Shown piece after piece: positions 1 through 7,036 of a stretch of DNA of 10,807 nt. Under the pieces are notes generated by a model. The model did not search any database, was not told the origin of the DNA, and saw nothing but the letters and a program-made list of their open reading frames with translations. Position numbers and translations under genes: made by a program. The stretch is from Acidimicrobiia bacterium. Its GTDB lineage: Bacteria; Actinomycetota; Acidimicrobiia; Acidimicrobiales; Ilumatobacteraceae. The first letter of the stretch is position 1; each line of letters opens with the position of its first letter. The DNA lies in NCBI GenBank assembly GCA_013815505.1, contig JACDGA010000033.1, forward strand, positions 1-10,807, written 5' to 3'.

Positions 1-1
1 C

Positions 2-561
2 GAGGCGATGGATCGAGCCGACGTCGTGTTCGTCGGTCGGCTCACGGCGACGGATGCCGACGAGCTGATGGAGGGCGGAGCCATGTCAGACGAAGCGGGT
101 ACGTTCCAGTTCGCCGTGAGCGGCTACTACAAGACCTCCGGTGATCTCCGTACCGACGCTGTCGACGTCCGGTCGGCGCTCGTCTCGGCGTCCTGCGGGA
201 TCGGGGTGCCGCTTGCGCAGGAGTGGGTGATCTTCTCTCGACGGCGCGGCGATGACACGTTCTGGAGTCGCGACGTGGCGCCCGATGAGCTTGTGTCGAC
301 GTTCTGCGACGGCAATCGGCCGATCGGTCCCGAGGCGGAGCGCAGGCTCGGCGAGCCGTCGATCCAGCCCGTGGCGGCGCCATCGTCCACGTCCTCGCCG
401 GATTCGACGCCGCAACCGTCGCCGGACGCCAGCGCAGTGACGTCAGGCGGGGAGGACGACGACAGCACCGTGGTTCCGATCGGCCTCGTCGCCACGCGGC
501 CGCGGTCGTCACCGCCGTCGTCGTGCTCCGCCGAGCACGGTCCCGACACGAGCTGGCGTGA
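2..561 (+). CDS. TIMP/netrin-like secreted, membrane-anchored protein (5' partial, apparent frameshift)
   Basis: The reading frame is already open at the left edge, so the signal peptide and N-terminus lie outside the window. The segment ADVVFVGRL, a beta-rich stretch, and two cysteines (SASCGIG at about 188-208, STFCDGNRP at about 296-322) resemble the TIMP/netrin-like OB-fold domain of actinobacterial surface proteins. A Ser/Pro/Thr-rich stalk (about 368-457) follows, then the start of a hydrophobic segment, VVPIGLVA (470-493). In this frame hydrophobicity then stops. In the -1 frame from 493 it continues as AAAVVTAVVVL plus a basic tail (RRARSRHELA) and a stop at 559-561. This is a complete C-terminal anchor, so one base is probably missing near 491-496. 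The function of the family is not established; extracellular binding or inhibition is only suggested by the fold. Fold call moderate, anchor and frameshift call fairly strong. Confidence 0.6.
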
Positions 562-573
562 CGAGTCTGGCCA

Positions 574-579
574 TACCAT
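574..579 (+). promoter_or_regulatory. -10 box of a leaderless promoter for the GNAT gene
   Basis: TACCAT lies exactly 7 nt before the ATG at 587, matching the TAnnnT-N7-start arrangement seen at four other genes here. Transcription would begin at or next to the A of the start codon. No convincing -35 box was seen. Confidence 0.55.
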
Positions 580-586
580 CGACGGG

Positions 587-1069
587 ATGCCCTTCACGTA
601 CGAGTGGCGAGGCGCAGTCACGAGCACCGAGCTCAACGCGCTCCACGCCGAGGCCTTCGACACGAGTGTGTTCAATGACGACGAGTGGGACTGGATCTCG
701 CTACTCGAGCGGCACAGCCTCGGCTGGGTGGTGGCTCGTGACGGCGACGAGCTGGTGGGGTTCGCCAACGTGCTCTGGGACGGACTGGTCCATGCCTGGA
801 TCCAAGACGTGATGGTGGCCAAGCGCCGGCGCGGCCACGACCTCGGCACCGAGCTCGTCGCCCGCAGCGCTGACGGTGCCAGCGCCGCCGGGTGCGAGTA
901 CCTGCACGTCGACTTCGAGGACGAGCTCCGACCGTTCTACATCGATGCCTGCGGGTTCCGCCCTGCGAGTGCAGGACTGCTCGCCCTCGCATCTCGAGAG
1001 CACCATCCGACGCTCGATCCCGACCGGTTGCGAGCGGACATCGATGCCGTCATCGACCCACGTCTCTGA
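587..1069 (+). CDS. GNAT family N-acetyltransferase
   Basis: This 160-residue protein is the usual size for a single-domain GCN5-related acetyltransferase, which moves an acetyl group from acetyl-CoA to an amine. Its substrate cannot be inferred. The GNAT core runs from VVARDGDELVGFANV (strands 2-3), through IQDVMVA (strand 4) and the pyrophosphate-binding loop RRRGHDLGTELV, to YLHVDF and the FYIDACGFRP motif. In the loop, Asp stands where the first Gly of R-x-x-G-x-G/A is normally found. The reading frame is open further upstream and would fuse this domain to the preceding secreted protein. The ATG at 587 is preferred because MPFTYEWRG begins a normal GNAT fold, a leaderless -10 box sits 7 nt upstream, and the upstream protein has its own anchor and stop in another frame. 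It converges on the metallophosphoesterase gene with an 11-nt gap. Confidence 0.85.
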   Translation: MPFTYEWRGAVTSTELNALHAEAFDTSVFNDDEWDWISLLERHSLGWVVARDGDELVGFANVLWDGLVHAWIQDVMVAKRRRGHDLGTELVARSADGASAAGCEYLHVDFEDELRPFYIDACGFRPASAGLLALASREHHPTLDPDRLRADIDAVIDPRL

Positions 1070-1075
1070 TCGAGG

Positions 1076-1094
1076 GCCCCTCAGTCCCAGGGGC
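1076..1094. terminator. Hairpin between convergent genes, possible bidirectional terminator
   Basis: GCCCCT (1076-1081) and AGGGGC (1089-1094) are perfectly complementary around a 7-nt loop. The hairpin spans the 3' end of the minus-strand phosphoesterase gene, just past the GNAT stop. There is no T-tract on either side, so intrinsic termination is uncertain. Confidence 0.3.
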
Positions 1095-1827
1095 GGATGA
1101 CGGCGTGGTCGTGCGTGCCGTCGGGTCCGAGACGGTGCTCGATGATGCCGTGGCGGCCGTCGCTGTCGTCGAGGCGCCAGCCCGATCCCGGAACCGGGTC
1201 CCACGGATCCGAGCCGAGGATCGTCATTGAGGGGCACCACACGGCGCGGCCGCTCACCCAGTGGCGGTGACGGTGTCCCGTGGCGACACTGCGCACGTCG
1301 CCCTGCGCGATTGCCCGCTCGGCGGCTGCTCGCAACGTGACGGGGAGCTCCCAGCCGTCGTCCGGTTCGCCGGCGAGTGGCTGATGGGTGAACAGCAGCG
1401 TCGGCCGGTCGCTCTCGACCGCCGACGCCAGCCAGCGGTCGTGCTGCTCGTTGCCGAAGCGGTAGGTGTTTGCACCGACGACTCGCCATCTGCCGAGGTC
1501 GATCGAGAACCGATCCGCGCCCCATGCGTCGCAGAACGTGGCGATTCGACGCTCGAAGTGCTCGGGCTCGTCGAAGAACCCGACATCGTGGTTGCCGGGT
1601 AGGGCGACGAACGGCGCCTCGATCTCTGCCATCAGCGCCATCGCGAACTCGCGGTCGTCGCCGTCGTCGGGGTCGACCAGGACGATGTCGCCGGTGTGCA
1701 CGACGAGGTCGGGTGGGTCGGCGTTGATCCAGTCGCGAGTCGCCGGCCACTGCGCCGGGACGCCGAGCGCCGCCGACAGGTGGGTGTCGCTGAGCTGCAC
1801 GACGCGAACGGCTGGATCGCTGCTCAC
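1081..1827 (-). CDS. Calcineurin-like metallophosphoesterase (CpdA/class III phosphodiesterase-like)
   Basis: This 248-residue cytoplasmic protein carries the ordered dimetal motifs of the superfamily: D14-x-H16 (LSDTHLS), GD at 46-47 (HTGDIV), GNHD at 78-81, H148 (FTHQP), and GHRH at 184-187. All expected ligands are present, so it should be active. Members hydrolyse phosphomono- or phosphodiesters, including cyclic nucleotides in the CpdA group. The motif spacing fits CpdA-like enzymes, but the substrate is not shown by sequence. The start is GTG at 1827. The residues VRVVQLSDTH follow closely, as is usual for the N-terminal strand, and a TAGCAT box lies 7 nt upstream, implying a leaderless mRNA. 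It is transcribed divergently from clpP. Confidence 0.88.
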   Translation of the reverse strand: MSSDPAVRVVQLSDTHLSAALGVPAQWPATRDWINADPPDLVVHTGDIVLVDPDDGDDREFAMALMAEIEAPFVALPGNHDVGFFDEPEHFERRIATFCDAWGADRFSIDLGRWRVVGANTYRFGNEQHDRWLASAVESDRPTLLFTHQPLAGEPDDGWELPVTLRAAAERAIAQGDVRSVATGHRHRHWVSGRAVWCPSMTILGSDPWDPVPGSGWRLDDSDGRHGIIEHRLGPDGTHDHAVIRPWD

Positions 1828-1834
1828 GCGCCCG

Positions 1835-1840
1835 ATGCTA
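1835..1840 (-). promoter_or_regulatory. -10 box of a leaderless promoter for the metallophosphoesterase gene
   Basis: On the minus strand the sequence reads TAGCAT, then 7 nt, then the GTG start at 1827. The 71-nt gap to clpP must hold both divergent promoters; no clear -35 box is visible. Confidence 0.55.
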
Positions 1841-1885
1841 CGACCGGCACTCGCCGAACACGGAGAGGGAGCGGGCGCGCCTCGG

Positions 1886-1891
1886 TAGCCT
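1886..1891 (+). promoter_or_regulatory. -10 box of a leaderless promoter for clpP
   Basis: TAGCCT is followed by 7 nt (CGACGCC) and the clpP ATG at 1899. No Shine-Dalgarno sequence precedes the ATG, consistent with leaderless translation. Confidence 0.55.
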
Positions 1892-1898
1892 CGACGCC

Positions 1899-2492
1899 AT
1901 GCCCGATCCGCTCATGCCCAGTGCACTCGAAGGCGTCATGGATCCCCGTGACGACGTGTTCAACCGGCTGCTGAAGAACCGAGTCGTACTGCTCGGGTCC
2001 GATGTCAACGACGACATCGCCAACCAGATCTGCGGTCAGCTGATCTTCCTCGAGGGCGAGAACGACGACGACGTGTGGCTGTACATCAACAGCCCTGGCG
2101 GATCCGTCAGCGCCGGCATGGCCATCTACGACACGATGCAGTTCATCGGCTGCGACGTCGCCACCGTGTGCCTCGGGCTCGCAGCGTCGATGGGCCAGTT
2201 CCTGCTCACGGCGGGAGCACCCGAAAAGCGCTTCACGCTCCCCAATGCTCGCATCATGATGCACCAGCCGCTCGCCGGGCTGCGCGGGCAGGCGTCCGAC
2301 ATCGCCATCCAGGCCGAGCAGCACGTCTACACGAAGAGGCGCATGGCCGAGCTCACCGCCGAGCACTCCGGCCGCCCGCTCGAGCAGGTGCAGGCCGACT
2401 CCGAGCGCGACCGCTGGTTCACCGCCGACCAGGCCAAGGACTACGGACTCGTCGACAAGGTCATCACCCGCCGCGGCGAGATCCCAAGCTAG
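1899..2492 (+). CDS. clpP: ATP-dependent Clp protease proteolytic subunit ClpP
   Basis: This 197-residue protein is full length for ClpP, the barrel-forming serine peptidase that degrades proteins unfolded by ClpX or ClpC. The catalytic triad is visible: S97 in GLAASMGQF, H122 in IMMHQPLAG and D171 in SERDRWF. The oxyanion/substrate-strand motif NSPGGSV is at 64-70. The handle helix region (about 131-160) and the C-terminal GLVDKVI are intact. The start ATG gives a short propeptide-like N-terminus before the conserved VFNRLLKNRVVLLG. It stands alone, without clpX or a second clpP beside it. Actinobacteria commonly encode more than one ClpP, so this is probably one of several paralogues, but that cannot be checked here. 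Confidence 0.95.
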   Translation: MPDPLMPSALEGVMDPRDDVFNRLLKNRVVLLGSDVNDDIANQICGQLIFLEGENDDDVWLYINSPGGSVSAGMAIYDTMQFIGCDVATVCLGLAASMGQFLLTAGAPEKRFTLPNARIMMHQPLAGLRGQASDIAIQAEQHVYTKRRMAELTAEHSGRPLEQVQADSERDRWFTADQAKDYGLVDKVITRRGEIPS

Positions 2493-2496
2493 TAGC

Positions 2497-2510
2497 GGGC
2501 TCGTCGGCCC
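2497..2510 (+). terminator. Weak hairpin just after clpP
   Basis: GGGC (2497-2500) pairs with GCCC (2507-2510), and one inner U-G pair is possible. It starts 4 nt after the clpP stop and is followed by TTCGGTTCTC rather than a clean T-tract. It is a candidate terminator only. Confidence 0.25.
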
Positions 2511-2521
2511 TTCGGTTCTCC

Positions 2522-2625
2522 TCGCGCCGCGTGCGACTCGTCGCTGGCGCTTGCCTCGTCGCGCGCCACTTGGTCGCGCCGCGTGCGACTCGTCGCTGGC
2601 GCTTCCCTCGCTGCGCGCCACGTGG
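2522..2625. repeat. Two tandem copies of a 52-bp intergenic repeat
   Basis: Copies at 2522-2573 and 2574-2625 match at 48 of 52 positions; the first 31 bases are identical. In each copy TGGCGC and GCGCCA can pair around a 12-nt loop, and this stem is conserved while the loop differs. A degenerate continuation follows, with its own 5-bp hairpin at 2634-2651 (ACGCC/GGCGT). The array fills the gap between the convergent clpP and lipoprotein genes, so it could act as a two-way terminator or be a dispersed REP-like element. Part of the second copy (2589-2610) recurs exactly, in inverted orientation, in the rpsB tail at 10757-10778. Confidence 0.8.
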
Positions 2626-2673
2626 GCCGCGTCACGCCACTTGTCCGGCGTCGCTTGCGTCGTGGGTCGAGAG

Positions 2674-3132
2674 TCAGGGGGTTGTGGTCGTTGAGGTGGG
2701 GGAGGGGGCGGTGCGGTTGTCGTGGGGGACGATCGTCGACACGGGGCCGAGCCGGACGCCGCAGTTGCTGCGGAGCCATTTCGCCACGATGGTCGCCGAC
2801 TCCTCGGTGGAGAACGCCTTCGCCTTCGCCTGCTCGATCGACTCCGGGTCCTCGGGATCGACCGTCGCCGCAGTCTCGTAGTTGCTCGTGAGGTCGCTCC
2901 ACTCGGACTCGATTGCCAGCGGCGCGATCTCGCCGATGCTGCGATAGAGGTCGACGTACGCCTCGACGTCCTCCTGCGTGCGCAGGCGCGGATTCGTGAG
3001 CTGCTGCTTGGCGCCGTCGATCTCGGCGCAGAACGACGTCGCGTCGCGCTCGGTCTCCTCGCCGCAGGCGAGGGACATCGAGACGAGGCAGGCGATGCCG
3101 GCACCGGCGGCAAACGTGCGACGGGGGGTCAC
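2674..3132 (-). CDS. Putative secreted lipoprotein, unknown function
   Basis: I do not recognise a named family. The 152-residue product starts with a basic residue pair (PRR) and a hydrophobic stretch ending SMSLACGEE, a signal peptide with an imperfect lipobox; Cys23 would be the lipidated residue. The mature part is acidic and helical, with two further cysteines (TSFCAEI and RSNCGVRLG) that could form a disulfide. The C-terminus is a Pro/Ser/Thr-rich tail (PSPTSTTTTP). The GTG at 3132 was chosen because it puts the signal peptide at the N-terminus; a longer in-frame ATG at 3246 adds about 38 residues with no signal character. The gene converges on clpP and is divergent from comM. Exported location likely, role unknown. 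Confidence 0.7.
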   Translation of the reverse strand: MTPRRTFAAGAGIACLVSMSLACGEETERDATSFCAEIDGAKQQLTNPRLRTQEDVEAYVDLYRSIGEIAPLAIESEWSDLTSNYETAATVDPEDPESIEQAKAKAFSTEESATIVAKWLRSNCGVRLGPVSTIVPHDNRTAPSPTSTTTTP

Positions 3133-3256
3133 GCACCCAGTGTGACATGACCTCGCCGGGGCGTCGCGGCACCGAACTGGCGCGCCCGCACCGGCGACGG
3201 CGCGGCCAGGCCCATCTGTCAGCCTGCGGACGCCGCTCGCTGTCACACCGCCTCGC

Positions 3257-3262
3257 TACCGT
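3257..3262 (+). promoter_or_regulatory. Possible -10 box upstream of comM
   Basis: TACCGT in the 236-nt gap before comM resembles the TAnnnT boxes used elsewhere here. It would give a leader of about 100 nt. No good -35 match was found, so this is tentative. Confidence 0.25.
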
Positions 3263-3285
3263 GCCACCCACGTCACCGACGCGCT

Positions 3286-3301
3286 CGTTGCGCCGGCAAC
3301 G
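3286..3301 (+). other. Perfect short hairpin in the comM 5' region
   Basis: CGTTGC and GCAACG form a 6-bp stem around GCCG. It lies about 70 nt before the comM start and may be part of the leader. No T-tract follows. Function unknown. Confidence 0.3.
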
Positions 3302-3356
3302 CTCGCACGCAGCCCGTGCCGCGCAGCGGTCGCATCATCACGCGATCGCCTCACAC

Positions 3357-3361
3357 GGAGG
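3357..3361 (+). promoter_or_regulatory. Shine-Dalgarno site that sets the comM start
   Basis: GGAGG lies 7 nt before GTG at 3369. This supports the GTG over the in-frame upstream ATG at 3147, which would add 74 unrelated residues. Confidence 0.7.
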
Positions 3362-3368
3362 TCGACAC

Positions 3369-4898
3369 GTGTTGGCTGCCATCTCCTCTGCGAGCCTGCT
3401 CGGCGCCGGAGGCCACGCCGTGACGGTCGAGGTCCACGTCGGCAAGGGCCTGCCGGGGTATCAGCTCGTCGGCATGCCCGACGCAGCGTGTCGCGAGTCG
3501 CGCGACCGCGTCCGCGCCGCCGTCATGAGCAGCGAGCTCACGTGGCCGGCCACCGATCGCATCACGGTCAACCTGGCGCCGTCCGGCGAGCGCAAGGGAG
3601 GGTCCGGGCTCGACCTCGCGATTGCGGTCGGCGTGCTCGTCGCCACCGAGCAGATCCCACCCCATCCGGCGCAGCGATTCGGCTACCTGGGCGAGCTCGG
3701 CCTCGACGGCTCCGTGCGGGCGGTGCCCGGTGTTGCGCCGATGGTCAGCGTGCTCTCCGGCGACGAGGTGGTCGTGCCGGCAGCTTCGCAACTCGAGGCC
3801 GGCATCGCGGCCACCACACCGGTCCATGCCGTCAACACACTGCGCGAGCTCGCCGACGTCCTTGGCAACGGCGAGCCGTGGCCCGACGCGCCGTCGCCAC
3901 CTGTCGCCGACCACGAGGAGACGCAGCCCGATCTCGCCGACGTCAACGGCCAGCCCGTCGCCCGGGCGGCGCTCGAGGTGGCCGCAGCCGGGGGTCACCA
4001 CCTGCTCATGGTGGGTCCACCGGGCGCCGGCAAGACGATGCTTGCAAACCGCATCGTCGGCATTCTCCCCGAGCTCGATCGTCGACGGTCGCTTGAGGCA
4101 ACCATGGTGCACTCGGCTGCCGGCGTGAAGCTGCCGTCGTGCGGGATGCTGCGGAGGCCGCCGTTCCGAGCGCCGCATCACACCTGCACGGTGGTGTCGC
4201 TGATCGGCGGCGGCGCGGCGACGCTGCGCCCCGGAGAGGTCAGCATCGCCCACGGTGGCGTCCTGTTCCTCGACGAGCTCGGCGAGTTCGCCCCGACGGC
4301 GCTCGACGGGCTGCGCCAGCCGCTCGAGGAGGGCGTCGTGCGTGTCGCCCGTGCCAACCTGCGAGCCACGTTGCCAGCACGGTTCCTGCTCGTCGGCGCC
4401 ACCAACCCGTGCCCGTGCGGTTGGTCCGAGCCGGGCGGGTGTGCCTGCCGGACACACGAGCGCGATCGCTACCTACGGCGTCTCTCGGGTCCGCTGCTCG
4501 ACCGCTTCGACCTGCGCGTACCCGTGCAGTTTGCCGGCGCCGACGATCTCCTCGGCGGCGCAACAGCGTGCGCCAACGAGCCGAGCGCGGTCGTTGCCCG
4601 GCGCGTCGTCGAGGCGCGCCGGCGGGCAACGCATCGGCAGGGCTGCCTCAATGCCGAGCTGACCGCGGCACGACTCGACGAGGCAGCGCCGATCGATGCG
4701 CCGGCGCGAGCGGTGCTGCGCGACGAGATCGACCGTGGGCGCCTCACCGGGCGCGGTTACCACCGCGTCCGGCGAGTCGCACGCACCATCGGCGACCTCT
4801 CGCCGACGCCGTCCGACGTGCTCGGCGTCGACGTCATCGAGGCGGCGCTGCAGTTCCGAGCACGGCTCGCCAATGCCGCACCCGGCAGGGTCGCATGA
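3369..4898 (+). CDS. comM: YifB/ComM-type Mg-chelatase-like AAA+ ATPase
   Basis: This 509-residue protein is normal length for ComM/YifB, a hexameric helicase that promotes branch migration when incoming single-stranded DNA recombines with the chromosome. The N-terminal Lon-protease-like ChlI domain spans about 1-170 (LPGYQLVGMPDAACRESRDR, then ITVNLAPSGERKGGSGLDL). The AAA+ domain has Walker A GPPGAGKT (216-223), Walker B VLFLDELGEF (298-307), and the NPCPCG...CAC cysteine cluster (346-360). LSGPLLDRFDL (372-382) and the C-terminal GRGYHRVRRVARTIGDL (461-477) complete the family pattern. The start is GTG with a good Shine-Dalgarno site. Its stop overlaps the dprA start (ATGA), so the two are translationally coupled. 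In many Actinobacteria yraN precedes comM; here no yraN is found in the upstream window. Confidence 0.95.
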   Translation: MLAAISSASLLGAGGHAVTVEVHVGKGLPGYQLVGMPDAACRESRDRVRAAVMSSELTWPATDRITVNLAPSGERKGGSGLDLAIAVGVLVATEQIPPHPAQRFGYLGELGLDGSVRAVPGVAPMVSVLSGDEVVVPAASQLEAGIAATTPVHAVNTLRELADVLGNGEPWPDAPSPPVADHEETQPDLADVNGQPVARAALEVAAAGGHHLLMVGPPGAGKTMLANRIVGILPELDRRRSLEATMVHSAAGVKLPSCGMLRRPPFRAPHHTCTVVSLIGGGAATLRPGEVSIAHGGVLFLDELGEFAPTALDGLRQPLEEGVVRVARANLRATLPARFLLVGATNPCPCGWSEPGGCACRTHERDRYLRRLSGPLLDRFDLRVPVQFAGADDLLGGATACANEPSAVVARRVVEARRRATHRQGCLNAELTAARLDEAAPIDAPARAVLRDEIDRGRLTGRGYHRVRRVARTIGDLSPTPSDVLGVDVIEAALQFRARLANAAPGRVA

Positions 4899-6070
4899 GT
4901 CACCATGCCGTGCCCGCGGACGTCGACGCGTGCGGCGACCTCGACGAGGATGCCCTGCGAACGGGGCAGCTCGCGGCGCTGTCCTCGCTCGAAGGGCTCG
5001 GTCAGCGCCGCCTCGGCGCATTACTGGTACGACACCGACCCGACGAACTCGTGCGCTGCATCGCCGACGGCACGGTCGCGCTCCACGACGACGGCTGGAG
5101 GATGGCCCGCAGCGACGTGGCGCGCTGGCGCGCCGAGCTCGGCGACGACGTCGTGACCACCTGGGCGCAGCGCTGTCGCAGTCTCGGCGTCCGTGCGGTC
5201 ACGCCCGACGACGACGAGTTCCCGCGTGCCGTACGACTCGACGAGCGCCCACCGCCCGTGCTGTTCGTCGACGGCGCGATGCCGCCCGAGTCGATGCGAC
5301 ACGTCGCCATCGTCGGCACCCGCAACGCCACGTCGCGAGGTCGTGAGTTCGCTCGGCAGCTCGGGCGCGAGCTCGCCACGTCGGGTGTCGTGGTTGTGTC
5401 CGGTCTCGCTCGCGGCATCGACGCTGCGGCGCACCTTGGCGCCCTCGACGCGCCAGACGTGCCGCTCGTCGGCGTCATCGGCAACGGTCACGGCGCGCCG
5501 TACCCGCGCTCGAACGCGGCACTGTGGGACGAGGTCGCTGCGCGCGGGGCCGTGCTCGGGGAGTGGCCACCGGGCACGCCCCCCGATGCTTTCCGGTTCC
5601 CGCTGCGCAACCGCATCGTTGCGGCGTTGGCCGAGGTCGTCATCGTGGTCGAGAGCCGCGAGACTGGTGGCAGCCTCATCACCGCGCTCGCTGCTGCCGA
5701 ACGCGGCCTGACCGTGATGGCCGTCCCCGGCGATCCCCGTGCCCGGTCGTCACGCGGCACCAACGAGCTCATCCGCGACGGTGCCGTGCCGGTGACGTCC
5801 ACCGACGACGTCCTCGCTGCGATGAGCCTCTGCGCCCGGCCGGGTCGCATCCGTTCGGTCGATCCGCGGCCTCGTCCGCGCGGCGTCGAGGCCGACGTGT
5901 TCGAGCGCGTCCGTGCAGTCCCCTGCACACTCGATCAGCTCGTCACCGAGCTCGGCATCACCATCTCGGGCGCGGCCATGGCCGTCGCCCGTCTCGAGCG
6001 GACGGGCTGGGTGCGCGAGCTCGATGGTTGGTTCGAGGTCGTCGCCGATCACCGGGAGCCGGCCCGATGA
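4895..6070 (+). CDS. dprA: DNA-processing protein DprA (Smf)
   Basis: DprA binds incoming single-stranded DNA and loads RecA during transformation. The 391-residue product has a helix-hairpin-helix-like N-terminal region (LSSLEGLGQRRLGALL, 29-44), then the extended Rossmann fold from about 120. Family motifs are VAIVGTRNAT (137-146), VVVVSGLARGIDAAAH (165-180), YPRSNAAL (203-210), FPLRNRIVAAL (235-245), TGGSLITAL (257-265) and MAVPGDPRARSSRGTNELI (275-293). A winged-helix-like C-terminal domain occupies about 333-385. The ATG overlaps the comM stop by 4 nt, which fixes the start; the frame is open upstream only as a shadow of comM. Together with comM it suggests the machinery to integrate external DNA, although no uptake genes lie in this window. 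Confidence 0.95.
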   Translation: MSHHAVPADVDACGDLDEDALRTGQLAALSSLEGLGQRRLGALLVRHRPDELVRCIADGTVALHDDGWRMARSDVARWRAELGDDVVTTWAQRCRSLGVRAVTPDDDEFPRAVRLDERPPPVLFVDGAMPPESMRHVAIVGTRNATSRGREFARQLGRELATSGVVVVSGLARGIDAAAHLGALDAPDVPLVGVIGNGHGAPYPRSNAALWDEVAARGAVLGEWPPGTPPDAFRFPLRNRIVAALAEVVIVVESRETGGSLITALAAAERGLTVMAVPGDPRARSSRGTNELIRDGAVPVTSTDDVLAAMSLCARPGRIRSVDPRPRPRGVEADVFERVRAVPCTLDQLVTELGITISGAAMAVARLERTGWVRELDGWFEVVADHREPAR

Positions 6071-6075
6071 CCGAA

Positions 6076-6081
6076 TACCCT
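6076..6081 (+). promoter_or_regulatory. -10 box of a leaderless promoter for xerC
   Basis: TACCCT in the 18-nt dprA-xerC gap is followed by 7 nt (CGCCGGC) and ATG at 6089. xerC and the sigma factor gene could therefore be transcribed independently of comM-dprA. No Shine-Dalgarno site precedes this ATG. Confidence 0.5.
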
Positions 6082-6088
6082 CGCCGGC

Positions 6089-7036
6089 ATGGTCGCGAAC
6101 GCGTCTCACGGGGCCGAGGCCGAGCCGCCGCGCTCGCCACAGTGCTCGATCGCGTGGCGATTCGACGACTTCGTCGAATCGTTGACGTCGCTGTCTGCCA
6201 ACTCCGTGAGCGCCTACGAGAGCGACGTGCGGCTGTTCGCCGAGTACGTGGGCCGCGCCGGGGTGGACGATCCCCGCAGCGTGCGACGCCAGCACGTCCG
6301 CCGCTACCTCGCCTTCATGGCGACGCGCCACTACGCCCGGCGGTCGATGGCGCGCAAGGTCGCCTCGCTGCGCCGCTACTTCGCGTGGGCGCTCGCGGCG
6401 CAGGCGATCGACGGCGATCCGACGGTCGGCGTCCAGGTGTCGGCCGACAACGGACGGCTGCCGCGAGTGCTCGACCAGCGAGAGCTGTCGTCGCTGCTCG
6501 ACGGCGCCTCCGACGACGCAGCGGACTGGCTCGTCGCCCGAGACGATGCGGTGCTGGAGGTGCTCTACGGCTCGGGACTGCGGGTCAGCGAGCTCTGTGG
6601 CCTCGATGTTCGCTCGCTCGAACTGGCCGCAGGTGCGGCGACCGTGTGGGGGAAGGGATCGAAGGAGCGTCGCGTGCCGCTCGGCGAACCGGCCGTCGCT
6701 GCGCTGCGCCGCTGGCTCGACGTGCGGGCCGAGCTGGTGGCAGCCGACATGTCGCCGTCGGCTTCGGACGCCGGCGAAGCGCTGTTCGTCAATCAGCGGT
6801 GGCGCAGGCTGTCGCCTCGCGACGTGCGCCGCCTCATCGATCGCCGGGCGTCGTCGCCCACCCACCCCCATGCGCTGCGCCACAGCTTCGCCACCCACCT
6901 ACTCGACGGCGGCGCCGATCTGCGTGCGGTGCAGGAGCTGCTGGGCCATGCGGATGTCGCCACCACGCAGCGGTACACGCACGTCAGTCGCGAACGCCTG
7001 CGCGAGGCGTACCGGCAGTCGCACCCTCGCGCATGA
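6089..7036 (+). CDS. xerC: Tyrosine recombinase XerC
   Basis: XerC, usually with XerD, cuts and rejoins DNA at the dif site to resolve chromosome dimers. The 315-residue protein has an N-terminal SAM-like core-binding domain (about 22-108, with AYESDVRLFAEYV) and a C-terminal catalytic domain. All catalytic residues can be assigned: R165 in GLRVSELCGL, K189 in GKGSKERRVPL, H261 and R264 in HALRHSFATHLL, H287 in LLGHADVATTQRY, and nucleophile Y296. Full length and all motifs indicate a housekeeping Xer rather than a phage integrase, and no attachment site or mobile-element gene lies beside it. XerC is favoured over XerD because xerC neighbours dprA in other Actinobacteria such as Mycobacterium. 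The stop overlaps the sigma factor start (ATGA). Confidence 0.9.
   Translation: MVANASHGAEAEPPRSPQCSIAWRFDDFVESLTSLSANSVSAYESDVRLFAEYVGRAGVDDPRSVRRQHVRRYLAFMATRHYARRSMARKVASLRRYFAWALAAQAIDGDPTVGVQVSADNGRLPRVLDQRELSSLLDGASDDAADWLVARDDAVLEVLYGSGLRVSELCGLDVRSLELAAGAATVWGKGSKERRVPLGEPAVAALRRWLDVRAELVAADMSPSASDAGEALFVNQRWRRLSPRDVRRLIDRRASSPTHPHALRHSFATHLLDGGADLRAVQELLGHADVATTQRYTHVSRERLREAYRQSHPRA

Noticed and set aside
8..1069. A single 353-residue protein joining the N-terminal secreted domain to the GNAT enzyme
   Set aside because: The membrane anchor and stop of the first protein are intact in the -1 frame, and the GNAT has its own promoter box and ATG. An extracellular domain joined to a cytoplasmic enzyme without a membrane helix is also implausible.
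2522..2625. CRISPR array
   Set aside because: The copies are directly adjacent with no unique spacers, there are only two, and no cas genes are present.
1824..3113. Long minus-strand open frame (429 codons) across clpP
   Set aside because: It runs antisense to a clear clpP and through the repeat region. Its composition is low-complexity Arg/Ser/Pro, typical of a GC-rich shadow frame.
3351..4457. Minus-strand open frame of 368 codons opposite comM
   Set aside because: comM has every family motif on the plus strand. The antisense product shows no domain and follows GC-rich codon bias.
6089..7036. xerC as an integrase of a mobile element
   Set aside because: No attachment-site repeats, tRNA or mobile-element genes flank it. 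It sits in a housekeeping cluster and has the full Xer motif set and length.
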